The notes: generated from the sequence alone by a model not told the origin. DNA of 64,000 nt from Enterobacterales bacterium (GCA_030949565.1 JAUZSK010000079.1:1-64000), one strand, 5' to 3'; positions 25,606-37,062 are shown, counted from the stretch's first letter. Made by a program: numbers and translations.

Positions 25606-26741
25606 ATGAACAAACTCGGTCGAATCCTATTTATTGCAAAATTTTCAATTGCTGGAACTCTAGTGGCATGGCTGTGGCTATTTTTTATGGCCAACAGTCC
25701 GCTTAATTTTAATTGGCATCAGCTGCAACAAGCTTGGCAGTTTTACCAACAATCGAGTCATCAAACCACTAGCAACTCCACAATTAACACATTCCAACTG
25801 TCTTATGCCGAAGCTATCGAAAAAGCGGGGCCTTCAGTGGTTAGTGTAAAGGCGATTAGACGTGGCAGAGCGCGCCCCCGCCACCGATGGCAAGGAAGGC
25901 GATATGTTGCTTGATATTTCCGTTGGAGTTGGCAGTGGTGTTATTTTTTCATCCCGATGGTTATATCGTCACTAATTACCACGTGATTGTTGGAAGTAGC
26001 CGAATTGCGGTACATTTTTCTGATGGACGTCGTAAATATGCAAAAGTGGTGGGTTTTGATCAACAAAATGATATTGCGGTACTTAAAGTTAATATTAGAA
26101 CTCCCAAGGTTGCCGATCTTGGTGATTCTAGTCTAGTAAGAACCGGTGACGTGGTATTAGCTATTGGTACTCCTTTTGGCTTATTTAAAAACTCAGTCAC
26201 CATGGGCATTATCAGCGCCATTGATCACGGTCCTTTTCATCCAAGAATTCAAACTGATGCCTCAATCAATTTCGGTAATTCAGGCGGCGCTTTAATCAAC
26301 GCCAAAGGACAAGTAATCGGTATCAGTAGTGCTAAATTCAGTATTGAAAAAAATGATGAGATCGGTATTAATTTTGGTACGCCCATTGATACAGTGAAGG
26401 AAATATTTACCCAACTTATCAAGCATGGTCGAGTAGCAAGAAACTGGTTAGGTGTTGGTCTTAATCAACTCAATCAAGCAGGACACAAGCATTTTCAACC
26501 GGGCATAGCGTTTGGTGTAGGCTTGCTAGTCAGCAATATTGAAAAAGGTAGCCCCGGCGACCGAGCAGGGCTTAAAGTAGAAGATTATTTAATTCGATTT
26601 GATGGTGTTGAAGTCACAAGCATGATTCAATTTAGAGAATTATTTATTTCAATCCCTATTGGTAAAGAAGTTGAAATAGAGGTGTTGAGAAAGCAAAAAT
26701 TGATTAAGTTAACTCTAAAATTACGTGAGCGAGAATCTTAA
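25606..26741 (+). pseudogene. degS: periplasmic stress-sensor protease DegS, two frameshifts
   Basis: Three frames join into one DegS. Frame one gives the membrane anchor (AGTLVAWLWLFFMANSP) and AGPSVVSVKAI. Dropping one C from the C5 run at 25875-25879 leads to VGVGSGVIF, and dropping one T from the T6 run at 25944-25949 leads to HPDGYIVTNYHVI (His), then QQNDIAVLKV (Asp), INFGNSGGALIN (Ser) and a PDZ domain (about the last 100 residues). The repaired length is 377. DegS cuts anti-sigma factor RseA when misfolded porins bind the PDZ, starting the sigma-E response. Two indels in one gene with all motifs kept point to sequence error. It converges on murA with one base between stops. Confidence 0.88.
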
Positions 26742-26742
26742 C

Positions 26743-28020
<1,278 letters not shown>

Positions 28021-28124
28021 CTAGTTTTTATTGTAATCTGAGACCTTTACACAATTCAGGTGCGAAAAGAAAAACTTTGCTCATTTTGACTCGTGAATGA
28101 AATCCCGAATTGGTTTCAATCAAC

Positions 28125-28364
28125 CTATGAAGAGGCGATTGCTTCATCGGGAGTGATTGTTTTTAACGATAACGCGTGTAGTTCACCACTGGCAATTTTA
28201 TCATTAACGGTTGCATAAACCATCTGTTGTCTAGCTACGAGTCTTTTTTGTTCAAATAGTTCAGAAATAATGACTGCTTCAAAGTGATGTCCGTCACCAG
28301 TAACCTCTACAGACTGGCAATCGAGCCCTTGCTCTATCATTTCTTTGATTTCATGTTCAGTCAT
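28125..28364 (-). CDS. ibaG: BolA-family acid-stress protein IbaG
   Basis: The 79-residue BolA-like protein has DGHHFEAVIISELFEQKRLV and the conserved HALSLKT with its invariant His. BolA-family proteins partner with monothiol glutaredoxins in iron-sulfur trafficking. In many gammaproteobacteria ibaG lies between the mla genes and murA. Here it is upstream of murA by about 120 bases and the mla operon is absent on its other side. Confidence 0.92.
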   Translation of the reverse strand: MTEHEIKEMIEQGLDCQSVEVTGDGHHFEAVIISELFEQKRLVARQQMVYATVNDKIASGELHALSLKTITPDEAIASS

Positions 28365-28484
28365 TAAATCTTCTCACTATTGTTTTAACTTAAAATTAGC
28401 GGCACATTGTACCCCAAAGTATAGCAACTAAAAATAGAGCAAAGCGCTTAATCAGTTAATTCTATCAAGAAATTGCGCTAAATA

Positions 28485-28517
28485 GAGGTGACTTTGTACC
28501 TGACACCTCCGTATAAT
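28485..28517 (+). promoter_or_regulatory. palindrome overlapping a candidate promoter upstream of yrbG
   Basis: GAGGTG (28485-28490) pairs with CACCTC (28504-28509), and a perfect TATAAT -10 box follows at 28512-28517. No good -35 box is seen at the proper distance, so an activator or repressor binding at the palindrome is plausible. The remaining 28365-28736 stretch has no gene I can support. Confidence 0.45.
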
Positions 28518-28736
28518 AACCTCAGCGACATAAACGCTAGGCAAAAATAACATAAACAGCCCTAGGTTAATGGTTTGATACAAATTTGATCTTGCTAGTT
28601 TTTACAAGAGACACCATCATTGTTAATGATACTAGCCTTGTATTTTGACTCGACTGGTCTTTCTAATTAGCTAAAATTTTACTTAGCTCAAAGACAACTA
28701 AGCTCACGGCACCCATTTTGGAGATTTAAAGCCTTT

Positions 28737-29699
28737 ATGCTTCTGTATTTTGCGATGGTCATTAGTGGCATCTCTATGCTTGTCTGGAGTGCCGACCGTT
28801 TTACCGACGGTGCGGCAGCAATCGCACGCAATTTTGGTATAGCCCCACTGATCGTCGGTCTAACGATTGTCGCCATGGGCTCGTCTGCTCCCGAAGTAAT
28901 TGTATCAATCAACTCAGCCATTAAAGGCACGCCAGGATTAGCCATTGGTAACGCTTTAGGCTCTAATATCGCTAATATCGCCATGGTTCTTGGCATTTCT
29001 GCTCTCATTGTGCCTTTGAGAGTCCAATCAGAAACTCTAAAGCGTGAAATTCCAATTCTTTTCGGCTTAATGCTAGTCGCCTTTATTTTACTTTACGATC
29101 TGACTTTATCCTTTATGGATGGCGTGATCCTCTTGACGCTACTGGTTAGCTACCTCATCTGGTTGGTTAGAATGGCTCGAAAAACCCGCCAAAAACCGGA
29201 TCTGATGTTAAAGGAGATTGTTGAAGAACTGCCGGACTCAATGCCGAATAGTCGTGCGTTATTTTGGCTAGTGGTTGGTCTTATTTTATTACAGATAAGC
29301 TCAAATCTATTGGTGATCGGTGCCACCAACATTGCCCATATCTATAATGTCAGTGATTTTGTGATTGGTATAACTATCGTCGCGGTCGGCACCAGTCTGC
29401 CGGAACTAGCGGCCTCGGTGACCGGCGTATTAAAAGGCGAACATGAACTAGCAATCGGCAATGTGATTGGCTCCAATATTTTTAACCTGCTAGCGGTGCT
29501 AGGCATTCCCGGTCTAATTGATGATGTCAGTATCGATATTAGTATTCTAAGATTTGATTTCGCCGTCATGTTTGGACTGACTTTAGCCATGTCGATCATG
29601 GCTTGGGGACGCAAAGGCAAACCTGGTGAAATCACCCGTTTAGAGGGTGGCATTTTGCTCGCTTGTTTCCTTGCTTACCAAGGCTACCAGCTTTTCTAG
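28737..29699 (+). CDS. yrbG: calcium/sodium:proton antiporter-like CaCA transporter YrbG
   Basis: The 320-residue inner-membrane exchanger has two homologous halves. Alpha-repeat 1 reads GLTIVAMGSSAPEVIVSINS and alpha-repeat 2 GITIVAVGTSLPELAASVTG, each with the ion-binding acidic residue. Ten or so membrane segments are evident. In E. coli yrbG also precedes kdsD. A terminator between yrbG and kdsD is not clear. Confidence 0.93.
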   Translation: MLLYFAMVISGISMLVWSADRFTDGAAAIARNFGIAPLIVGLTIVAMGSSAPEVIVSINSAIKGTPGLAIGNALGSNIANIAMVLGISALIVPLRVQSETLKREIPILFGLMLVAFILLYDLTLSFMDGVILLTLLVSYLIWLVRMARKTRQKPDLMLKEIVEELPDSMPNSRALFWLVVGLILLQISSNLLVIGATNIAHIYNVSDFVIGITIVAVGTSLPELAASVTGVLKGEHELAIGNVIGSNIFNLLAVLGIPGLIDDVSIDISILRFDFAVMFGLTLAMSIMAWGRKGKPGEITRLEGGILLACFLAYQGYQLF

Positions 29700-29815
29700 T
29701 CCAATTAAATTCTACAAATAAGCCTTTATCCATGCACAAAAGACGCACAGTATTAAAAATCTGATAAACTAGAGTTATTCCTACACATTTTAATTTTAAT
29801 AAAACTAACAAACCC

Positions 29816-30799
29816 ATGGTAGATCAGAATTTACAACAACAATTTATAGAATCGGGCCAATCAGTGGTCAATACTGAGCAGCAAGCTCTGCTTCGCCTGA
29901 GTCACCAAATCAATCAAGATTTCGCCGAGGCTTGTTCATTGCTGATGCAATGCCAAGGTCGTATTGTGGTCATTGGTATGGGGAAATCGGGACATATTGG
30001 GCATAAAATTGCGGCAACACTTGCCAGCACTGGTAGTCCCGCTTTTTTCGTTCATCCCGGCGAAGCGAGCCACGGCGATTTAGGTATGATTACACGCCAT
30101 GACGTGGTGATCGCGCTGTCAAATTCCGGTGAAACTCATGAGATAACCAGTCTGTTGCCGCTGATTAAGCGACTTAAAGTCCCCCTAATTAGCCTCACCG
30201 GCAAAAAAGACTCAACCCTCGCTGGTTTTGCTGATGTTAACCTCGATACTTCAGTCGAAAAAGAGGCCTGCCCCATGAATCTTGCACCCACCGCGTCAAC
30301 CACAGTTTCCTTAGTGATGGGCGATGCGCTAGCGGTTGCACTACTCAAAGCGAAAGGATTTACGGAAACAGATTTCGCATTATCCCATCCGGGTGGCAGC
30401 TTAGGTCGCAGACTACTTTTAAAAGTTGAAGATGTAATGCACTCAGGTGAACAGACTCCGGTGGTTCAGCTCAAAACTAAAATCAGTGATGCACTCATTG
30501 AAATGACCGAAAAACGATTAGGAATGACCTGTGTGGTTAACGCTCAGGGGGTTTTATGCGGTATTTTCACTGATGGTGATCTTCGGCGAACTCTGGGCAA
30601 CCAGATCAATCTCAATGACGCGCTAATTGAATCCGTTATGACAGAAAAGAGTAAAACCATACAAGCCCACCAACTAGCCGCCGAAGCCCTGCAAATCATG
30701 GAGCAAAATGCGATTAATGCATTGGTTGTCATTGACCAAGCATCACATCCCATCGGTGCGCTTAATACATATGACCTGCTAAAAGCCGGGGTGGTCTAA
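29816..30799 (+). CDS. kdsD: arabinose-5-phosphate isomerase
   Basis: The 327-residue enzyme interconverts ribulose-5-phosphate and arabinose-5-phosphate, the first step to KDO. The SIS domain (residues 1-190) shows GMGKSGHIGHKIAATLASTG, FVHPGEASHGDLGM and SNSGETHE. Two CBS domains fill the C-terminal 120 residues (VMHSGEQTPVVQLK, GIFTDGDLRRTLG). It starts the kdsD-kdsC-lptC-lptA-lptB run, with kdsC four bases downstream. Confidence 0.95.
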   Translation: MVDQNLQQQFIESGQSVVNTEQQALLRLSHQINQDFAEACSLLMQCQGRIVVIGMGKSGHIGHKIAATLASTGSPAFFVHPGEASHGDLGMITRHDVVIALSNSGETHEITSLLPLIKRLKVPLISLTGKKDSTLAGFADVNLDTSVEKEACPMNLAPTASTTVSLVMGDALAVALLKAKGFTETDFALSHPGGSLGRRLLLKVEDVMHSGEQTPVVQLKTKISDALIEMTEKRLGMTCVVNAQGVLCGIFTDGDLRRTLGNQINLNDALIESVMTEKSKTIQAHQLAAEALQIMEQNAINALVVIDQASHPIGALNTYDLLKAGVV

Positions 30800-30803
30800 G
30801 CCG

Positions 30804-31340
30804 ATGAATAACTACTCTCAAATCATCATGCAAAAAGCAAAAAATATTAAATTGCTCATTTGCGATGTCGATGGCGTGCTGAGTAATGGTAAGGTCTATT
30901 ATTCCAATCAGGGTGAAGAACTTAAATCTTTTAATATTAAAGATGGGCTGGGTATTAAACAATTACTCAAGCAGGGTATAGAACTAGCAATCATCACTGG
31001 CAGACAATCAGAAATCGTTAAAAAAAGGGCCTCAGAATTAGGCATCCAACACATTTATCAAGGAAAAAGTGATAAGCAACAAGCCTATAATCAGCTACTT
31101 GAACAGCTTCAAATAGTGCCCTCTCAAGTGGCCTATGTTGGTGATGATTTACCCGACCTGCCATTGATGAAACAATCCGGCCTATCAATTAGTGTAAAAG
31201 ATGGTTATTACCTGCTGCTAGAACAAGCGGATTGGGTGACACAGGCTATCGGTGGCAATGGAGCGGTGCGTGAAATCACTGATTTAATATTGTTCGCTCA
31301 AGATAAACTTGCGGCAATCCACCAGAGTTACAAGCATTGA
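30804..31340 (+). CDS. kdsC: 3-deoxy-D-manno-octulosonate 8-phosphate phosphatase
   Basis: The 178-residue HAD-type C0 phosphatase has motif I LLICDVDGVLSNGKVYYS, motif II AIITGRQSEIVKKR and motif III VAYVGDDLPDLPLMKQSGL. It removes phosphate from KDO-8-P to give free KDO for LPS inner core. It overlaps the lptC frame by four bases (TTGA). Confidence 0.95.
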   Translation: MNNYSQIIMQKAKNIKLLICDVDGVLSNGKVYYSNQGEELKSFNIKDGLGIKQLLKQGIELAIITGRQSEIVKKRASELGIQHIYQGKSDKQQAYNQLLEQLQIVPSQVAYVGDDLPDLPLMKQSGLSISVKDGYYLLLEQADWVTQAIGGNGAVREITDLILFAQDKLAAIHQSYKH

Positions 31341-31894
31341 AAGGCATGAAAATTAATCGTTGGTATCTGGCTTTTTTAGGCCTTTTAGTACTATTTATTT
31401 TTTATCCAAAAGATAAAACTACGCTGCCCTCACCACTCGAAACCGATAAACAAGATTCTGACTATTATATGAAAGGGGTGGTTATCCATCTATATGACAA
31501 AGATGGTCGACAACTAAGCCAATTAAAATCAGTCAAACTGGCACACTTTAAACATCAAGACCAGTCATTGCTTGAAGCGCCGGTTATTCGGCTGAATCAA
31601 GCTGATGGTAGCCTGTGGCAGTTACAAGCGGAAAAAGGCAAAATAATTAAACATAAACATCAAATAGAATTGATCGATCAAGTGGCGGTCAAAGAAATCC
31701 TCCAACAACAAGTATCCACTCAAATCGATACCCAGTATCTACTGATTGATTTAGAAAATACTACCGCAACCACCGATGATCCGATTACAATTAGTCACCA
31801 ATATTACCAAACCAGAAGTATCGGAATGGATATGGACTTTAAAAACAATATAATCAACCTCAATCGTAAGGTTGTCACCGAGAAAACGCCATGA
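31337..31894 (+). CDS. lptC: LPS export system protein LptC
   Basis: The 185-residue bitopic membrane protein has an N-terminal anchor (WYLAFLGLLVLFIFYP) and a periplasmic beta-jellyroll domain (SDYYMKGVVIHLYDKDGRQL, LSQLKSVKLAHF). It bridges LptBFG and LptA. The start is either TTG at 31337 overlapping kdsC or ATG at 31346 (AAAGGC just in front). I keep the longer. It overlaps lptA by four bases (ATGA). Confidence 0.92.
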   Translation: MKGMKINRWYLAFLGLLVLFIFYPKDKTTLPSPLETDKQDSDYYMKGVVIHLYDKDGRQLSQLKSVKLAHFKHQDQSLLEAPVIRLNQADGSLWQLQAEKGKIIKHKHQIELIDQVAVKEILQQQVSTQIDTQYLLIDLENTTATTDDPITISHQYYQTRSIGMDMDFKNNIINLNRKVVTEKTP

Positions 31895-32637
31895 GAACAA
31901 CCCAAACTCTGCCATGGATCGTTTTCTCCTTGTTCAGTATTCTACTATGGCAAGTAAGCGCCAGTGTTTTAGCACAAAACAAGAAAAATAACGTTATCTT
32001 GAAACAAGGCCAATTTTATCTCGCCAGCGACTCGAGCCGAATCGACGGTATTAATGGGATATTTGAATACAAAGGCCATGCGCAATATAAAGAACCAGGG
32101 CTGAGCATCAATGCCGACCATCTAATTGGCCGAAAAAATAAAAAAGGTCAATTCAAGTCTTTTACTGCCTACGGTTCACCCGCCATATTTTCTCAAATTA
32201 ACCCACAAACCGGTGATCGTCTTGAACTAAAAGCCAATGTCATCAAATTTTATATTATCAAACAGCAACTTATCGCTGAGATTAACGCTAGCCTTGTACA
32301 ACAATCAAAAAGCAACAATAGGCTAACAATAGAGGCTTCAAAAATCACCGTTAAAAACCAATCCAGCAAACAACGACAAATTAGTGGCAAAGGCAAACCA
32401 TTGCTATTAACCGTGGTCAATAACGGCCAACAAGAGCTCAGCGCGAGTGCTAACCAATTGGTTATAAAAAGTGAAAGCGAAGGTCTTCTACTGTCTGGTG
32501 ACGTGATTGCAAAGCAGCAAGATGGTACGGTCAGTGCTGGGACATTTCGATACAACCGAATAACAAAAATATCCAGCTTTGAAAAATCCAATGCAGAGCA
32601 AGTTGAAATCATTCAAACCAAGTCGATTGACCAATGA
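31891..32637 (+). CDS. lptA: LPS periplasmic bridge protein LptA
   Basis: The 248-residue periplasmic protein has a signal peptide ([20 protein letters not shown]) and OstA-type beta repeats ([20 protein letters not shown], and [12 protein letters not shown] near the end). It polymerises with LptC and LptD to carry LPS across the periplasm. Typical LptA is 175-190 residues, so this one is about 60 longer, mostly a longer central jellyroll with inserted lysine-rich turns. ATGA overlaps link it to lptC and lptB. Confidence 0.88.
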   Translation: MRTTQTLPWIVFSLFSILLWQVSASVLAQNKKNNVILKQGQFYLASDSSRIDGINGIFEYKGHAQYKEPGLSINADHLIGRKNKKGQFKSFTAYGSPAIFSQINPQTGDRLELKANVIKFYIIKQQLIAEINASLVQQSKSNNRLTIEASKITVKNQSSKQRQISGKGKPLLLTVVNNGQQELSASANQLVIKSESEGLLLSGDVIAKQQDGTVSAGTFRYNRITKISSFEKSNAEQVEIIQTKSIDQ

Positions 32638-33359
32638 CCCAATTAATAGCCAAAAATTTAGCCAAAATTTATTCTGGACGCAAAGTCGTGTCCAACGTCA
32701 CTATCAAGGTAAAATCTGGCGAGGTGGTTGGTCTACTAGGCCCCAATGGCGCTGGAAAAACCACCTCTTTTTACATGATTGTCGGATTAGTAGGAGCAGA
32801 TGCTGGTCAAGTTTTTCTAGGTGATAAAGAAATAACAAACAACCCAATGCATGAAAGAGCCAGAATGGGGATTGGTTATCTACCGCAAGAAGCCTCAGTA
32901 TTTAGGAAGATGAGCGTAGAAGATAACCTACTTTCAATTTTAGAGCTCAATCCATCGCTGACTAAAGAACAACAGATTGATAAAATGAATGAACTACTCG
33001 AAGAATTTAAAATTACTCATATTAAACATAACCTTGGCATGAGTTTATCCGGTGGTGAAAGACGCCGAGTTGAAATTGCTCGCGCACTAGCCAATGAACC
33101 TAACTTTATTCTTCTCGATGAACCTTTTGCCGGTGTTGACCCTATTTCCGTCGGTGAAATTAAAGAGATCATCACCCACCTAAAAAATCGTGGATTAGGT
33201 GTTTTAATCACCGATCATAACGTCCGTGAAACCCTTGATGTCTGTGAACGTGCTTATATTGTTGAATCTGGAAATATTCTGGCGGAAGGCAGTCCTGATG
33301 AGATCCTAAAAAATCCACAGGTACGTAAAGTCTATCTCGGAGAGAATTTTAGAATTTAG
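32634..33359 (+). CDS. lptB: LPS export ABC transporter ATPase LptB
   Basis: The 241-residue ATPase has Walker [21 protein letters not shown], the Q-loop at YLPQEASVF, signature [15 protein letters not shown], Walker [14 protein letters not shown] and the switch His in ITDHNVRET. It powers LptFG, which are not in this window. The end of the kdsD-lptB run. rpoN follows after a gap of about 300 bases. Confidence 0.97.
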   Translation: MTQLIAKNLAKIYSGRKVVSNVTIKVKSGEVVGLLGPNGAGKTTSFYMIVGLVGADAGQVFLGDKEITNNPMHERARMGIGYLPQEASVFRKMSVEDNLLSILELNPSLTKEQQIDKMNELLEEFKITHIKHNLGMSLSGGERRRVEIARALANEPNFILLDEPFAGVDPISVGEIKEIITHLKNRGLGVLITDHNVRETLDVCERAYIVESGNILAEGSPDEILKNPQVRKVYLGENFRI

Positions 33360-33656
33360 CCTAAACCTCATACCTCCTTTTGCTAAATAAATTACTAACT
33401 TATTGTATTTTATAGTTATTTTTATTTTGTTTAAAAACTTCAATAATGGTTGAAAAGTCACTTAACAAACTCCATACTAGAGTTAGGTAACAGCAAATAG
33501 CTTTACAGAGGCCCCTCGACAACCGACTAGAATTAGCATTAAAATAATTGTTTTTTGGATACAATATCCGAAAGCTGAGCAAAATAACTGCTATAGTTAT
33601 TATACCGATAGTATTTATATATAGGGATAAAAGATGTTCGTCGGAACCATGAATAA
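33360..33656 (+). promoter_or_regulatory. lptB-rpoN intergenic region with two palindromes
   Basis: No gene is supported here. GGATA-CAA-TATCC at 33557-33569 and ATAACT-GCTAT-AGTTAT at 33584-33600 are inverted repeats ahead of rpoN and may be regulator sites. The T-rich and AT-rich sequence makes promoter calls unreliable. Confidence 0.35.
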
Positions 33657-35249
33657 ATGAAACAATCGTTACAGCTAAAAATGAGCCAGTCATTAACCAT
33701 GACGCCCCAGTTGCAACAAGCAATCAAGCTGTTACAACTGTCAAGCTTAGATCTCGATGCTGAAATACAAGATGTCCTAGAAGCCAACCCTCTACTCGAA
33801 GTTGAACAAGTCAACGAAGACCAAAATTCTGAAAACCTAACCTCCGAAAATAATCAAGCTGATAAACATCAAACAGAAGATACTCGATTTGATGATAAGC
33901 AATTTGAAGATTCTAGTGTCTCGGTAGCCACCGAAGATAGAAAAACAAGTGAAAATATTGAAAAACAAACCATCGATAGTGATATGGTGGGTGATACTCA
34001 ATGGGAAGATTGGGGTTATGTCTCTCAGGGACATGGACAACGCAATACCGATAACGAACAATTCGAATACCAAGGCGAAACCAGTGAAAGCCTTAGAGAT
34101 CAACTTTTGTGGCAAATCAATATGTCCACCCTCAGCGAAACTGACCGCGCTATTGCCGCTATTTTAATCGACTCCATTAATGAAGCTGGTTTTATGAGCG
34201 CAGAGATTCAGGACATCGCCGATTTAATCAACCAATCATTAAATGATACTGATCTAGCCCAGCACCAGCTGCCCGACTTAACCCAAGATAGCGAGGAGCA
34301 AACCGACGAATCTCAGCATATTCAAACCGAAGAAATCGAAGCGGTACTACATTATATTCAAAGTTTTGAACCTGCCGGCATCGCTGCTCGAGATCTTCAA
34401 GAGTGCCTGTTGATCCAATTGAAACGCAAAGCAGTAGCCGATCCAGCCTATGCTTTAGCTAAAAAGGTTTTGGTCAGTGAATTTACACAGTTAGCCAGTC
34501 GTAACTATCGACAAATTATTAAAAATCTTGGGTTGACAGAGCCACAACTAAAACTAGCCATTGAGCTCATTCAAAGCCTTGAGCCAAGACCCGCCAATCA
34601 AATTAGCCAAAATAACGCTCAATATATTAAGCCTGACGTTTATGTGAGAAAAGACCCTAAAGGTCAATGGGTGGTTTCACTTAATCCTGATTCTACGCCA
34701 AAACTGAAAATTAACGAAACCTATGCTAAATTAATTAAACGGGCAGATAACAGCCCAGACAATCAGTTTTTAAAGGATAATTTTCATGATGCTAAATGGT
34801 TTATCAAAAGCCTACAAAGTCGCAATGAAACTCTGCTCAAGGTAGCAACCTCTATTGTTGAAAAACAAACTGGTTTTTTAGACTATGGTGAAGAAGCCAT
34901 GAAACCGTTAGTTTTGCATGATATCGCCGAAGAGGTTGAGATGCATGAATCCACCATATCAAGAGTGACTACTCAAAAATATTTACATACTCCAAAAGGC
35001 ATTTTTGAACTAAAGTACTTTTTCTCCAGCCATGTGGGTACCTCTGCTGGCGGAGAGTGCTCATCAACCGCAATTAGAGCGGTGATAAAAAAGCTAGTGG
35101 CCGCCGAAAATCAAGCAAAACCACTAAGCGATAGTAAAATAGCAGCAATGCTAAAAGACCAAGGTATTAAAGTAGCAAGACGGACCGTTGCAAAATACCG
35201 AGAAAGTTTGGCCATACCGCCATCCAATGAACGTAAAGCACTTATGTAA
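33657..35249 (+). CDS. rpoN: RNA polymerase sigma-54 factor
   Basis: The 530-residue sigma factor has the Q-rich region I (LKMSQSLTMTPQLQQAIKLL), an acidic region II of about 100 residues, the core-binding domain (GIAARDLQECLLIQLKRKA), the HTH-like region (HDIAEEVEMHESTISRVTTQ) and the RpoN box ARRTVAKYRESL near the C-terminus. It directs bEBP-dependent promoters (-24/-12). The rpoN-hpf-ptsN-rapZ-ptsO order is the standard one. Confidence 0.97.
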   Translation: MKQSLQLKMSQSLTMTPQLQQAIKLLQLSSLDLDAEIQDVLEANPLLEVEQVNEDQNSENLTSENNQADKHQTEDTRFDDKQFEDSSVSVATEDRKTSENIEKQTIDSDMVGDTQWEDWGYVSQGHGQRNTDNEQFEYQGETSESLRDQLLWQINMSTLSETDRAIAAILIDSINEAGFMSAEIQDIADLINQSLNDTDLAQHQLPDLTQDSEEQTDESQHIQTEEIEAVLHYIQSFEPAGIAARDLQECLLIQLKRKAVADPAYALAKKVLVSEFTQLASRNYRQIIKNLGLTEPQLKLAIELIQSLEPRPANQISQNNAQYIKPDVYVRKDPKGQWVVSLNPDSTPKLKINETYAKLIKRADNSPDNQFLKDNFHDAKWFIKSLQSRNETLLKVATSIVEKQTGFLDYGEEAMKPLVLHDIAEEVEMHESTISRVTTQKYLHTPKGIFELKYFFSSHVGTSAGGECSSTAIRAVIKKLVAAENQAKPLSDSKIAAMLKDQGIKVARRTVAKYRESLAIPPSNERKALM

Positions 35250-35291
35250 CTCAGAGATTTAGTTTTCCAACAACCAACAAGGAAATATACT

Positions 35292-35579
35292 ATGCAAATC
35301 AATCTTACTGGTCATCACCTCGATTTAACCGACGCTTTGAGAAATTATGTCAATGAAAAATTTCAGCGTCTAGAGCGGCATTTTGATCATATCAATAATG
35401 TTCACGTAGTTTTAGAGGTTGATAAAGTCCGACAAAAAGCTGAAGCCAAATTAAATGTCAATGGTGGTGAAATTTTTGCAACCAGTGAAGAAGAAGTTAT
35501 GTATGCGGCCATCGATTCTCTCGTTGATAAATTAGATCGCCAAGTGATAAAGCACAAGGAAAAAATGATTCGTCATTAA
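35292..35579 (+). CDS. hpf: ribosome hibernation promoting factor, short form
   Basis: The 95-residue protein has MQINLTGHHLDLTDALRNYV, a middle helix and the C-terminal strand (HVVLEVDKVRQKAEAKLNV). It binds the 30S decoding region and helps form 100S ribosomes. The size matches the short HPF of gammaproteobacteria. Located 42 bases after rpoN. Confidence 0.95.
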   Translation: MQINLTGHHLDLTDALRNYVNEKFQRLERHFDHINNVHVVLEVDKVRQKAEAKLNVNGGEIFATSEEEVMYAAIDSLVDKLDRQVIKHKEKMIRH

Positions 35580-35726
35580 TTTCTATGCTCTGAGATTATG
35601 GCGGAGACTTATTTAAATTGTGTTTCCGTTATAATCACGACTAACTGCAATATTTAAGTGCAATCAAAATAAGGTGTGTTAATATCAGTCCTCAATTTTA
35701 GGCTGGTCAAAACAACAATACCCAGA

Positions 35727-36188
35727 ATGAACATCAATCAATTATTGTCTCCTGATACCACATTAGTTTGTACACAGGTATCGAGCAAAAAGAAAGTCCT
35801 AGAGAAGGTTAGCGAGCTCATTGAACAAGTCAGTAGTTCAAGTCGTAAACATATCTTTGAAAGTCTTTGTGGTCGAGAAAAACTAGGTTCAACCGCTCTC
35901 GGTGACGGAGTCGCTATCCCGCATGGCCGGGTGGCTCAATGCGAACAGGTTAAGGCCGTTTTTATGCTGCTTGAAAAGCCCATTGACTATGATGCGCCTG
36001 ATGGCAAAGCGGTGGATATCATTTTTGCGCTAGTTGTTCCAGAACAAGCACACAAAGAACACTTAGGACATTTAGCACAAATCGCACAGATATTGTCCGA
36101 CCAAAAAACCTTATCTCAAATTCGGCACGCACACTCCAGCCAAGCCCTATTTGAAATACTGGAGGAATCAGCCAGCAAGCTGGCTTAA
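35727..36188 (+). CDS. ptsN: nitrogen-regulatory PTS EIIA protein
   Basis: The 153-residue EIIA-Ntr has the active-site His in GDGVAIPHGRVAQC and the common SSRKHIFESLCGREKLGSTA. It relays phosphate from NPr and controls potassium transport and other targets in studied species. The frame opens at 35676, but I use the ATG at 35727 (MNINQLLSPDTT), which matches the usual length. Confidence 0.93.
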   Translation: MNINQLLSPDTTLVCTQVSSKKKVLEKVSELIEQVSSSSRKHIFESLCGREKLGSTALGDGVAIPHGRVAQCEQVKAVFMLLEKPIDYDAPDGKAVDIIFALVVPEQAHKEHLGHLAQIAQILSDQKTLSQIRHAHSSQALFEILEESASKLA

Positions 36189-36204
36189 TCTGAGGATACG
36201 AGCA

Positions 36205-37050
36205 ATGAAAAGGATATTTGTCAGTGGCCGTTCCGGCTCAGGTAAAACCGTCGCATTAAGAGCTTTGGAAGATCAAGGCTACTATTGCGTGGATAATATC
36301 CCAATTAAACTAATCCCTGATTTATTAACTCAAACAGAAAATCAATATCCCGAACTAGCGGTAGGAGTCGATGCCCGAAATGTACCGGCGACCGTCGAAG
36401 AGTTTGATGAGGTAATGAAATTTCTACAAGGCAAAGGCAAAGAATTCCAAGTTATTTATATTGATGCAACCGACCCAACTTTGCTTAAACGATTTAGTGA
36501 AACCCGCCGTAGACACCCATTAACAGCGGAAGGCTTATCTCTCACCGAAGCAATATCTGAAGAAAAGAAACGTCTAGAACCGGTCGCACGATATGCACAA
36601 TTGATTATTGACACAACCAATAAATCACCACATGAGCTCTGTGAAACCATTGTTAATCGTGTATTAGGTGAAAAAGAAGCGTCACTTAGCCTATTGTTTC
36701 AATCCTTTGGCTTCAAAAATGGCGCCCCTAATGATGCTGACTTTGTATTTGACGCAAGATGCCTACCCAATCCCTATTGGGAAGTCTCATTAAGACCCTA
36801 TAACGGCCAGGATCAACAAATTATCGACTATTTGGAAGAAAAATCCTACGTTCAAGAATATTTTTGGCAGCTCAAAACATTTCTGCATACCTGGATACCC
36901 CGCTTTGAAGAAGGCAATAGAAACTATTTAACCATCGCCATCGGTTGTACTGGTGGACAACATCGTTCTGTATTTATGGCAGAAAAAATGGCTCAATACT
37001 TTTCAAGCCTATACCAAGACGTACAAATCAGACATAGAGAGTTAAGTTAG
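36205..37050 (+). CDS. rapZ: RNase adapter protein RapZ
   Basis: The 281-residue protein has the Walker A loop SGRSGSGKTVALRALEDQGY, DATDPTLLKRFSETRRRHP, and the C-terminal RNA-binding domain with IAIGCTGGQHRSVFMAE. In E. coli it guides RNase E to GlmZ RNA. Start at the ATG at 36205 (MKRIFVSG). The longer frame from 36151 overlaps ptsN. Follows ptsN by 16 bases. Confidence 0.95.
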   Translation: MKRIFVSGRSGSGKTVALRALEDQGYYCVDNIPIKLIPDLLTQTENQYPELAVGVDARNVPATVEEFDEVMKFLQGKGKEFQVIYIDATDPTLLKRFSETRRRHPLTAEGLSLTEAISEEKKRLEPVARYAQLIIDTTNKSPHELCETIVNRVLGEKEASLSLLFQSFGFKNGAPNDADFVFDARCLPNPYWEVSLRPYNGQDQQIIDYLEEKSYVQEYFWQLKTFLHTWIPRFEEGNRNYLTIAIGCTGGQHRSVFMAEKMAQYFSSLYQDVQIRHRELS

Positions 37051-37062
37051 TAGCCCTTGCCT

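Noticed and set aside
28688..29653. Minus-strand ORFs opposite yrbG
   Set aside because: Antisense shadows of a real membrane protein gene with clear CaCA motifs.
33400..33814. Two minus-strand reading frames of about 90-107 residues between lptB and rpoN
   Set aside because: They overlap rpoN antisense, have no ribosome binding site or family resemblance, and are AT-driven open frames.
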